The notes under the pieces are model-generated. The model saw only the letters and a list, made by a program, of their open reading frames with translations, made no database searches and had not been told where the DNA came from. Of a stretch of 64,000 nucleotides of DNA, positions 54,801 through 62,509 are shown one piece after another. The DNA lies in contig CAJNAR010000025.1 of NCBI GenBank assembly GCA_905220665.1, forward strand, positions 62,001 to 126,000. Direction: 5' to 3'. Origin of the DNA: Albugo candida (taxonomy: Eukaryota; Oomycota; Peronosporomycetes; Albuginales; Albuginaceae). Numbering within the stretch: position 1 is the stretch's first letter; each line of letters starts with the position of its first letter. Both the position numbers and the translations under genes were made by a program.

Positions 54801-54837
54801 GAGGAGATAGCGTGCATTCTGAAGTGCGTCTTTCCAT
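48844..54837 (-). CDS. NCoR/SMRT-like corepressor with two SANT domains
   Basis: The single exon codes for 1997 residues. SANT1 (about residues 945-1000; NPWSDIEKCIYVDKFLQFPK and DVILYYYRTKK) and SANT2 (about 1345-1395; KWTETEKADFLQFFAQFG and TAAQIKNYYQNYK) are arranged as in NCoR/SMRT and Drosophila SMRTER, where the first forms the HDAC3-activating domain and the second reads histone tails. A basic coiled coil (about 760-830) precedes SANT1, as the DAD helix region does in NCoR. The N-terminal 200 residues are rich in Arg-Ser, like splicing factors. The rest is low complexity. The C-terminus has an Ala/Glu/Arg helix and polyglutamine. It is probably a scaffold of an HDAC complex in the nucleus. 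Outside the SANT domains no similarity to animal NCoR is visible. Confidence 0.82.
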   Translation of the reverse strand: MERRTSECTLSPRTNDSYEKSCNSQERSTHFFTHKSSNNATEDREVRGMPFFSPRNASRFHTDTHPRERYRAPLRVEAMYHRRDSHPREPSRLRSTSRSPSTHYRGKYNHTNENWVRGSKSSSRSRSPSHSRSYNRRQNHEESWTPRRFASSGSRMGGRGGSSYNDRSGRDREMGNFGRDRVYHDSPSFGRTFIKHERTEYRSIKYPPIRKQSYTTTRTEQRVMDQATTENTDAFGRRERSRDERERPFDRQAGEKVVINTRKEQTAIETSNTERKLTEEKSLTEQTSKASERPQSELHWASQRPDSFDANKSRIQTEECESTIVRGREDSRVVSIANRHVEIDEEPGLVPESNEINVVEETKAEVICQSARQSDKSESMFKQSKKMVTTNATEDAFAKDRTCGGSGIGKSTLEEHKNAESKHFGDACPLMETKTHVSVQPNHIIEASCSRDSFTIVNSPHSAPQNESLRATTGGYTSDLSEQTSQESLKKSENASNMQSSSAITQLDSALCKRSLPEDSGCERKLSNIAQNSNLEDTHMHSSTSVVDNSKDAQPLEPAITTKKRPRLGWGQGLVSSTVAPTASSPMLESKKLCTAYDEVLEPKQELPHVLQQSESIEQSSTASKDVPSASVAPTPDPRPSKQSILELIDTLDSSITHVKEEIQFIEKCIFESPDTTKESQIVSKDRVDTQPTNRFMDIGLIESVGTIFADNITKAKKAAELLPKAGKVYTQMSEYPFYQSNIKSHEKNRFELQRHLSDRNRKRLELKKTLAKEYVEHKKAWKTRVKRFEKARKRLEKSKSKRKVKCNELLKSDEKEETTAEKEFASLGASISSTSTSTFAFASVASGVRSSSRLTNNSNSTDLLSETDLEKLEQAKQQAIADQETRKKRLRNAMTTMIPNMLLRIGPEDVREDKCLMFDRACYGQGTTTNGLCDDWKERLKMQKYVNPWSDIEKCIYVDKFLQFPKNFTKIATFLSNKSTGDVILYYYRTKKVLDYKALLREQQLRRRGAGSKNTWNCWILSACASICLGVSMSEGLGSGLLQSANFRSHQAADNILGSKGALRLLQEIAKSTDMSVLRLALAKPSMDNVGTTKACPNHARKSDENDGNQNEPAAELSEPKVVCKKAGSRQDGTSLDAVNAKLDLYSKLWSQDFIGDSAPSQKPFLLKFTQVVGDNVYSTEYDPTPEAQDDEKQDFDPCQNAENKIMTEKDLNCLETQDEEFPPPKPKQAEEINDTLPTDLCLSTVDTSLSANATLAGKKKASTTRACPRISIPLIDVNGKVTLSGMKRAKSFAGTPTCRRPSGGSPGNDSKSLPRWSNVGNVYLGSQDGTKDNVTPSSALHPKRVVHKWTETEKADFLQFFAQFGKDWNALTQKIPTKTAAQIKNYYQNYKNRLGLQDLLKRRSVEGANNSEEALSDIGVESPETVASNDTSRENDSSRTQPVETDTKQSSDGRVEAVSAPLGNHTLTQSMQTDAENSNSERYLKLLTMQHQIQMMQFQQQKSTSFGQSMDSEKSVMYQGENVFPDAATSPGLVQLLRNQHGLAFQPQLLQVAHNQSIQQPNWVMHPSMQAQALSDRNRQTMSVHSVPVTCTPPNADMQTRTESKGIFRATAKSFTNGSKSETSHSSLIDLTREKAVQENNGTVSEKSDVNYTSAMVMQAAETDPNHPRETFSNPKRVKSVPMAHPKLVSRMSFSSILNESDSPRIIVTPKRESLTQNTAWNPPSSPRMSVIVTQREEADTGQLVSPTTSLMARMHKNRVSKDPSSSTQSNGQRHNSPGSGLAVTSEMLPGALENRIPTSRHEDTSQRSNSRTCQLGSLSMVSGISTGTSMTNVSTPVTSTSQQYNQPEMMWTFHQQMQEAEILRRAALEKEFLARRAEEEAARAAAAAAVAARALQEARQARREAIDMAANVARYTPNMQLAQQHSQQMHYQVHPQVTSTNYQHQHQQQLQLQQVAIQQHLQMMHQQQQQQQQQQQQQQHFAHRYGRTENLPKP
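48870..49020 (-). repeat. Glutamine-codon repeat tract in the NCoR-like gene
   Basis: A run of about 15 consecutive Gln codons (CAA and CAG mixed, 48889-48935) sits close to the C-terminus, with shorter His/Gln-rich runs on its right side (48945-49020). Mixed codons make it less prone to slippage than a pure CAG tract. Length variation among isolates is likely. Confidence 0.85.
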
Positions 54838-55088
54838 CTTTTCAATCTAACCCGAGATATTTGTAACGCGGTATATCGTTGTTTTTATGTGATCCTGGAT
54901 TGCAATTAGGTGCCAGTGATGCTTTAAACTATGGTTTCTGCACACCAAGTTAATGAACCTGATTCGCTTGAATACAGCCAATGAGCGATTGGACAAGATT
55001 CTCGCAGTGTCAGTGTTCACCTTATGTAATGGAAAGTCGAAGATAAAGTACACGATAGCGTCAGATTCATTTAATTGTTTACTTGTCT
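54838..55088. promoter_or_regulatory. Divergent intergenic region, NCoR-like / MRH-GH47-PA
   Basis: About 250 bp separate the divergent start codons. The region is A/T-rich without a recognised element. A minus-strand frame of 68 codons (54847-55053) has no content I recognise. Confidence 0.4.
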
Positions 55089-58000
55089 ATGCACGTGCAC
55101 GTATTTAATACATCGTTTCATTTTGCTTCTTGCTTGATTATGTTCGGATCGAGTGTTTTGTTGGTGCTGTTGTTCATACTACAGATCGATAGCGTCCGTT
55201 TCACTGGATTGACGGGTCGATCGATAGCAAAGCGACTGCATGATTCGATAGCATCGACTGAATGCCTCACCTACCAAAAGAGCGGTGATTTGTGGCATCA
55301 CGAATGGTGTTTTAATAAACACGTTCGACAGTACAATCTCTATGAGCAAAATAACTCTGTGCAGAGTTATGTTACAGGGAGATATGTACACTATGAAAGC
55401 CGAACGTATCCCATTATGTCGACCAGTGGCAGTGTATCTGCAAATACGTACTACCTGAGCCAGAAATTTACGCAAGGGGACAATTGTATATCGGAAAAAG
55501 ATCTGAAACAACGAGTTACTGAAATTCGCTATAGATGCTGTGGTTCAGAAAGCAATGACACGTTCATCGAATCAGTAGAGGAGCCAGCGTCGTGTTCGCA
55601 TATACTTTGGATGTGCGCACCAGTTGTATGCGAATTACAGGGCGAGACATTTGTGGAAGCTAATGGAATGGAAGAAGAAGAACGGTTGGAATGGCTTCAG
55701 ATTGTAAAGGATATGTTTTATCACGCATACCACGGCTATATGGAGCATGCTTTTCCATCTGATAATTTACTACCGCTAACCTGTCGTGGTGGTGAGTTTG
55801 CCCTGAGTAAAATTCCATTACTGACATTGATCGATGCATTGGATATGCTTGCGATATTGGAAGATAGAGTTGAATTTGAGCGTGGTGTCCGATACGTTAT
55901 AGAACACTCGAATTTTGACATCGATGAGAATGTTTCGGTCTTTGAAACGACGATTCGAGTCCTCGGAGGTCTATTGTCTGCTCATATGTTTGCTATCAAC
56001 AAACGGTTGGCCTTACTGCCCAACGGAATGTACAAAAATGAGCTGCTCACACTTGCTATCGACATTGCAGATCGACTGATGCCAGCATTTCAGTCAGAAA
56101 GTGAAATTCCATATGGAACTGTAAACTTGCGTCGAGGTGTACCGATAGGTGAGACAACGATTGCCAATACCGCTGGAGCAGGCTCACTCACGATGGAGTT
56201 CACAATGCTGAGTGTCTTGACCGGAGACATCAAGTATGCCAACGCTTCCCGCATATCCGCGCGGGCTCTTTACGAAAGTCGTTCCAAGGCTGGTCTTTTA
56301 GGAAAGCATATCGATATTCAGAATCGTATGTGGCGCGAGATGCTATCGGGCATAGGAGTTAATGCTGATAGCGTGTACGAATACTATTTGAAAATGTATA
56401 TGAATTTCGGCGATGTCGAATTCTTACGCATTTTTGAGGAAATGTATGATGCAATTATGACACACAACCGAGTGGGCGATTGGTACACTAACGTGAACAT
56501 GCATGATGGCTTTCAAACACGCAGCAGTCGGATAGTTTTTGAAAATTTGGTGGCGTTTTTCCCGGGGTTGCAAGTAGCATTTGGTCAACTTTCTGCTGCT
56601 TCCAACTCATTGAATGCTTTTCATAAAGTCTGGCGAGACTTTGGGTTTACTCCTGAGCATTTCGATGCTGCATCATGGAATTTTGATTGGGATGGGCGAG
56701 ATTATGTGCTTCGACCAGAGCTTGCAGAATCTACATTTTACATGCACGAAGCCACACAAGACTCTTCTTGGTTACGTGCAGGAGCTCATATAATCGAGTC
56801 GATTGAAAACCATTGCAAGACTGATTGCGGTTATGCGAGTGTCAAAGATGTGGAAACCAAGTCGTTGAGTGATAATATGCCCTCTTTCTTTCTCGCAGAA
56901 ACGTGCAAGTACTTGTATCTTCTTTTCAACACCAGCAGCTTCATACGAAATGGAAATTTCGTGTTTACAACGGAGGCCCATCCATTTCCGATCTCGCAAG
57001 ATATCTTAGAGATAGAGCCTATGCGAATGCTCATGGAATCAAATTCACCTACGACCACAGATCGAATTGATGATCATTGTTGGGAAACTCCGTTCTGGCT
57101 TGCTTACTCGTATCAGAAAGAGTACCAAGTTATTACTGAAAAGGAGAATTCCAGACTGTACGATGATGCATTCTATTCATGGAGCTTTTGTGAGCTACAA
57201 TTTGCAAATCAGTCATCAGAATTTCAGCGACATCATGTTATCAATGGAGGTGAAGAACTTGGAAACTTTCACGTTCATCAAGTCGGTCGCTTTACTCGAG
57301 TGACACAAGAGGAATCACAACAATGGATCGAATTTATTTCTTATGGTCACAACCAGTTGCTAGTTGCAATGATGCTCGATCAAGAGCAAGTTTTGAAATC
57401 GAACTCGGGCTCAATCAAGGCTCCATTAGTACCCGTATACCGAACGTTTCAGCTGCACACGGCACCATCGACGGCGATCAAGTTGCTCAGTTTCTCATGC
57501 TCCGTACAAGTTTTGCTGGATTTGAAAAGTTTGAACAAAGAACACCACGAAGAAACGACCGCCTTCCGATTTCCTTGTATCCAGAGCAAATCTGGAGGCT
57601 TTTCTTTCTTACCTCTCAGCATCGCATTTGAAATGGCTGGTGTGGTGGTTGCAGACCCTATAGACGCGTGTACTAGACTTGAAGGAGATCATTACCGTGG
57701 GAAGTACGTGCTCGCGAATCAAGGGAAATGCTCCCACGAGGAAAAAGCAGCAAATGTTGTTCCATCTGGTGCCATTGGCTTACTTATTTGGATAACAGAA
57801 AAGCTCGACGCAATCATCGACGACGTGTTGGTCGAAGCATCGACGGCGAACCGCCCCGATACGTCAGTTGTGGCTGATACTATTGCAATACCAGTCGTCA
57901 TGATCTCTAATAGCCTCGGCGAGTTGCTTTATTCTGTCAGCGGCACAAACATGAGCGTCCGACTGGATTTAGAGACATTTGTGGATTCTAATCTTGATGT

Positions 58001-58187
58001 ATCACAGCGTTCGCTGGCAAAAACGCTAGCACAAGGCAAAGAGGCGTTTCCTTTTCTGATGATCAGTAAAAAGCATCCGAACAAAATCTGGCTGGCTGGA
58101 CCGCAGTGGGGCATTGTGATCCGATCGTTCAACACCACTGCTGGTCGCGAGAATTTTGCAATATTCAAATTTCATTCTAGCACATAG
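55089..58187 (+). CDS. MRH lectin - EDEM-type GH47 - PA domain fusion (ERAD)
   Basis: The single exon gives 1032 residues. A hydrophobic N-terminus (residues 15-35) is a signal peptide or anchor. Residues about 58-182 form an OS-9/PRKCSH-type MRH lectin domain: paired cysteines at CLTYQ, EWCFNKHVRQYN, DNCISE, IRYRCCG, VEEPASC and APVVC, with the sugar-binding Gln (VRQY), Arg (IRYRC) and Glu (VEEP) kept and the usual Tyr replaced by His (SCSHIL). Residues about 205-645 are EDEM-type GH47 (AFPSDNLLPLTCRGG, LIDALDMLAIL, NVSVFETTIRVLGGLLSAH, FTTEAHPFP). The 'DEL' carrying the EDEM catalytic Glu reads DNL, so mannosidase activity is doubtful. Residues about 835-960 are a protease-associated domain as in EDEM3. 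No KDEL/HDEL tail. A luminal role in recognising misfolded glycoproteins is inferred. Confidence 0.85.
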   Translation: MHVHVFNTSFHFASCLIMFGSSVLLVLLFILQIDSVRFTGLTGRSIAKRLHDSIASTECLTYQKSGDLWHHEWCFNKHVRQYNLYEQNNSVQSYVTGRYVHYESRTYPIMSTSGSVSANTYYLSQKFTQGDNCISEKDLKQRVTEIRYRCCGSESNDTFIESVEEPASCSHILWMCAPVVCELQGETFVEANGMEEEERLEWLQIVKDMFYHAYHGYMEHAFPSDNLLPLTCRGGEFALSKIPLLTLIDALDMLAILEDRVEFERGVRYVIEHSNFDIDENVSVFETTIRVLGGLLSAHMFAINKRLALLPNGMYKNELLTLAIDIADRLMPAFQSESEIPYGTVNLRRGVPIGETTIANTAGAGSLTMEFTMLSVLTGDIKYANASRISARALYESRSKAGLLGKHIDIQNRMWREMLSGIGVNADSVYEYYLKMYMNFGDVEFLRIFEEMYDAIMTHNRVGDWYTNVNMHDGFQTRSSRIVFENLVAFFPGLQVAFGQLSAASNSLNAFHKVWRDFGFTPEHFDAASWNFDWDGRDYVLRPELAESTFYMHEATQDSSWLRAGAHIIESIENHCKTDCGYASVKDVETKSLSDNMPSFFLAETCKYLYLLFNTSSFIRNGNFVFTTEAHPFPISQDILEIEPMRMLMESNSPTTTDRIDDHCWETPFWLAYSYQKEYQVITEKENSRLYDDAFYSWSFCELQFANQSSEFQRHHVINGGEELGNFHVHQVGRFTRVTQEESQQWIEFISYGHNQLLVAMMLDQEQVLKSNSGSIKAPLVPVYRTFQLHTAPSTAIKLLSFSCSVQVLLDLKSLNKEHHEETTAFRFPCIQSKSGGFSFLPLSIAFEMAGVVVADPIDACTRLEGDHYRGKYVLANQGKCSHEEKAANVVPSGAIGLLIWITEKLDAIIDDVLVEASTANRPDTSVVADTIAIPVVMISNSLGELLYSVSGTNMSVRLDLETFVDSNLDVSQRSLAKTLAQGKEAFPFLMISKKHPNKIWLAGPQWGIVIRSFNTTAGRENFAIFKFHSST
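56697..58187 (+). repeat. Inverted repeat, left arm
   Basis: This segment pairs in inverted orientation with 62510-64000; each position x matches 120697 minus x without any net indel. From 56697 to about 57303 no difference is visible. A block of about 60 bp then differs at many sites, about 120 bp are again nearly identical (57354-57475), and the rest is clearly diverged but alignable up to the stop codon, where similarity ends. The arm extends beyond the window on the other side. Confidence 0.95.
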
Positions 58188-61100
58188 CTGTTTTGCAGCT
58201 TTCTCAAGTCACAATTTTGTTTTTGCTCACCATTGCGCTTTTTTGATGTTTTAGTGCCTAATCCGAAAGGCTTATAAAAATTCCAAGTGTTTTTAAGCTC
58301 TACGAAGGTTTTGACAAGCTATTTTTTGGTTCTTGTCGAGTAGCTGATAGCTCCATATCACGCTTTTTGCTGTGCGATATAGTTGCGCGGTTATATTATG
58401 CGATCAATTGTCTAAAACGACTTGAATGCGAGCCATCACGTAGTGCCGTCTATCTCATCTATGTCCACGTTACACTTTTCGCATTGATATAGATATACAG
58501 TGGTTGAGATAATGAGCAAGTCTTTCGCATCAACGATTATGATGAGATGCATGAAATCTTTGCTTAATGAGCATTCCTATTTTTTGAATACTTGATCGCC
58601 CTGCACAGTATTTGCCGGAAGCACAACCAGAGAAAAGGAATTCATTCAAGACTCACCATAACTCCTACGTAGGAAATAGCCGTATTGCTCAATATTGTGA
58701 ACACCCTATTTGTAATGCCGTTAAAATGTTTATAATGATGCTGACGGGTTCATATCCCATCACTGTGGACCACGATCACTTCCAGCTCGGCAAGAGAAGT
58801 ATTCCTTTCTCCTCAACGGTGGTCTCATGTAAATGCAACCGATTCTATCGTTTCCGCGAACAATGAAGGTCGGTAAGGAATGCAAAAGCGATCGAAGCAA
58901 CCCTCTTCGATTTGTTATAAATCCGATCTTAGCACTGATGGAAGCACTTCCCGGAATTTTACGCTCACTTATCGCTTGCCGTTAATCTGTCACCACAGCC
59001 ACATACACAGAACTTCTTGAGAAGAGATCAGCGTAGATGAGAAAAATATGGACATGAACGTTGTTTGCTCAGCATCACCTCAAAGATAAATGCAAATTGC
59101 ATGTCACCATAACGTCCCGTAATGAACCTGGGCATGCCGCACTGTAATGCATTATATGTGCTACCGACAGATTGTCTTGATACCCCATACATACGGCCGA
59201 GTTGAGAGCTTTGAACGATTGAAAAAACAGCTGGAAGTTAACCTTATATAAGATTGCTACCATCTGATCATATATCGAGGTGTAGTTGCAGTACCTGCGT
59301 TCTACAGTCCAAAAATTCGAGTGACTTCCACGTCGTCTCTTCAGTATAGTAGTATTATTTCAGTCATACGTACAAATATCGAACTGACGATTCTGGTGGT
59401 CGACCTTTGGTCGCTGATCTCTTCCACCTATCAGATAATGTTCCAGAGGCCTCTGAGAAGAAACAAAATAGACATCTCGCTGTCCGTTCCAAAAAAGCTC
59501 AACAACAAATCAGCCTGAATGACTTACGTGCAAGGTCATCCACGCCCCTGATTCTAATAGTAATAGGGGCTTGTTTTCGTATTATAAAGCTTTGCATCAA
59601 GGTTCTATTTTGATGTTTGGTAGCTTTTCAGAATTATACAAAGGAGTGGTGCATAAGCCGGCAGGTGCTTCTCTTGGCTTGTATTAGACAACGAGTAACT
59701 CCTCGCTCATTTTGGTATTATGGATTTTTTTACCGAAAATGATTATATTTGCCAAGCCAGTGCACCCGTTTGAATATTCTCGAACCGCTCAACAAGATCT
59801 TACCTCTTCTATGGTGCGCAGGCGTCGCCACCAACGTGCAATGGTCGAATACACGAGACGACCATGCGGACTTTGGCCACATTATGGTAGCGACATCATC
59901 AAGATATATAGTATAAAAGCCTTATTCTTTTTATACAACTTTGGCTCATGGATACTCACCGCTGGATCAGTCGAAGCGGTCGACGACACGATGATGCCGG
60001 ATCTCGCAATCTGAGGAGTCGTTCTTTACCCTGGGTGCAGATATGCGATTGTCAATGAAGGACGTGACGATCAGCGCGGATCACCAGCATTCACTCGGGT
60101 AGTATGGACGCGGACTCGCCCATATCTAGATGGTATATGTTGTGCGACTTATGGATGCGGCACATGATAAATTTGGAAACGTGCTTTTGAGCATATTTCA
60201 TGCGCGAACGCGTTTCCCCATCGACATCGTGATCTCCTAGCCGTGACAAAGCACAAGCGAGACTAGAATTACAAGCATAATCAATCGAAAAAGATTAGTC
60301 AACAATCTGCTATGTGAAAGTAAGATATTCGTGTTTCTGATCTCCACCACAACCATTCTTAGTGATGGATTTTACTGAATTCATTAAGAAATGCGGTGAC
60401 AAGCGAATAAGTCCTATACCAGCGGTATTGTCGTCGTGACACGTTCGACTGAGATGCTTGTATAACGTCTCGCCAGGAGCATCAATGAATGGTTTTGAAC
60501 AGCTTGGTGCACATGGTGCTAAAAAATATTGTCAATTGACCATACTTTAAAATGAGCGAGACGACAACCACACTTACTTGGACAGAATAAAATATCTCAC
60601 AATATAAGTAGTTGCTACACATGCCGATTAGTATATTACTACAACTGCTTGTAGTTGCTTTCAATAAAAAAAGGCTGCGTTAATAGACATGAGAAGCTCT
60701 TCATTGCAGACCTTGGTAGTCGGTGCGAACGACTCAACTAAAATGGCTGCAGAACGAATAGGCCGATTTCATATCATTGAGATTTACGCGTCAACTTATA
60801 GAAACGCTCTATTCGATCAGTTGCAAATTTCTTTTAGGCATATCAAAGTAGCTCCACGTATCATTCCACACAATAAATTTGGACATTTGCTGTACAATCT
60901 GGAGAAAAAATCTGAAATTCAACGTCAGCGCCAATGTCTTGTACTACGGCGTATGTGTCCAGATCCCGAGAACTTTCGGATTATAGTCCAGAGTACCAGG
61001 CACATTCATATTCGCAAGCACTATAAGTGCATTCAATCAACGCCTGCACGAATTCATGTCTATACAGATATTATGATTGACATGTTGACTGGGTGAGTAG

Positions 61101-62509
61101 ACAAACATCCATGTCATTAATACAAATTCAGTTCGAAAACAAGTACCAACATACATATTTCCACATCTTTTGCTGAATTAAATGTGTTCCGAAACAACCT
61201 GGGATACATTCCTTCCTCATTGCAACATTCTAGAATCTCATCTGTATCGACTAATTTCTACCTTTATAAATAAATGTCACATAAATTGGTTCAATCGAAG
61301 TTCTCAACAACTACTACATACATCCAATGGCACTTTGTGCCATTTTCAAGAGCAAGCGCTACCAAATTCAAAAGGTATCCATTTTTTTAAGTGACTAGGA
61401 CATACTGCAAATTTAGGTCATTGACATTGCAACTTGACAATAATGTGGCTGCAGCATAGCCTGAGCTATCAGGTGGTTGCACCTTATCAGAGTGTGCTTA
61501 TAGCTTTCGAAAGTGAAAATGATGTTGTTTTAGAATATATATGTAATATGGGGCTTTCGCTAAGAAGATGTTCTGACTGGTATTGCATGCATTGACGCCA
61601 ATCTTTCGTGTGGAGCAATACTATCGTCTTGTAATTATCATCGATTTGCAACTACGACGATTCTAGCCTTTTGCGCTCAGAGCAGATCACCAATACCACC
61701 ATCAAAGGATTGTCGCCAAATAGAATGCATAGTAATAGTTGTTATCCAATGGGGCTTGCGGTATTGACGCTGTTGATCATGGCATGCAAAAAATGCCTCA
61801 TGAAATTCTCGGCATGCGTCAGTATGCAGATTTACTGAATCCAAACAATTTATACATATCACATTTGTCATATCGAAGGCGATGCTGAAGGTTCAATTTC
61901 AAGTGTGTAATGTCAACTAGCCCAACAAGGAGTCTATTTCTTTGCTCTTTTTTTCGGGTCCAAGCTTATTCCTACCCATTACGACGGCAAAATGATACAT
62001 TTGAATAGCTCTGATACCAGGCTTCGTGCAACGCGCATTTTGACAGTTTTCAAGTTATTCATATAAGCTTACCTTTGGAAGAATAAACCACGCGAGTCTA
62101 ATTATCAAATATCGATAGTCTGTATTTGCATAGAGTTTTCCGACCCAATCATAGAGCTACAAGTGACCACTGTGCGCTTACTTTCAACATCAGCAAAGCA
62201 TCATCGAATTTATCACGATTACGGTACAATGGAGAGCCTGTGACAAAACTAGTGTGATGCAATGTGATCGCTCTATGTAATGATTATTCTACGATTGAGA
62301 CTGGAAAAACCTCGCTGCTAGATCGAACCGACACAAATGAAGACATCGACCAAGAACGACAGGATCTCAAGAAAATGCTGCCCATTGTGTTTGACAAGCA
62401 TATAGGAACGAGAATCATCCGTGGTTAGCCGTTTTGATCAGGCTCCAGATCGTCCGAATAAGAAATACTTCAAGGATTATATAGTAGAACTTACAACTGA
62501 CCGGATAAA
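58188..62509. other. Gene-poor spacer of the inverted repeat
   Basis: About 4.3 kb between the two arms carry no gene I can support. Short frames occur on both strands. A frame of about 56 codons ending at 62428 and a minus-strand frame at 61677-61871 look protein-like but match nothing known to me. I saw no tRNA, no tandem array and no clear retroelement motif. The low gene density resembles the left edge of the window. Confidence 0.4.
60689..61096 (+). CDS. Small unassigned ORF in the spacer
   Basis: The frame opens at an ATG and runs 135 codons (MRSSSLQTLVVGANDSTKMA...). It is rich in His, Arg and Ile and has no signal peptide or membrane span. No family is recognised. In gene-poor DNA such a length can arise by chance, so it may not be a gene; its even composition is the only argument in favour. 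Confidence 0.2.
   Translation: MRSSSLQTLVVGANDSTKMAAERIGRFHIIEIYASTYRNALFDQLQISFRHIKVAPRIIPHNKFGHLLYNLEKKSEIQRQRQCLVLRRMCPDPENFRIIVQSTRHIHIRKHYKCIQSTPARIHVYTDIMIDMLTG

Noticed and set aside
58735..58770. B-box-like 'gggttcatatccc' in the spacer
   Set aside because: No A-box, anticodon arm or acceptor stem can be drawn around it.
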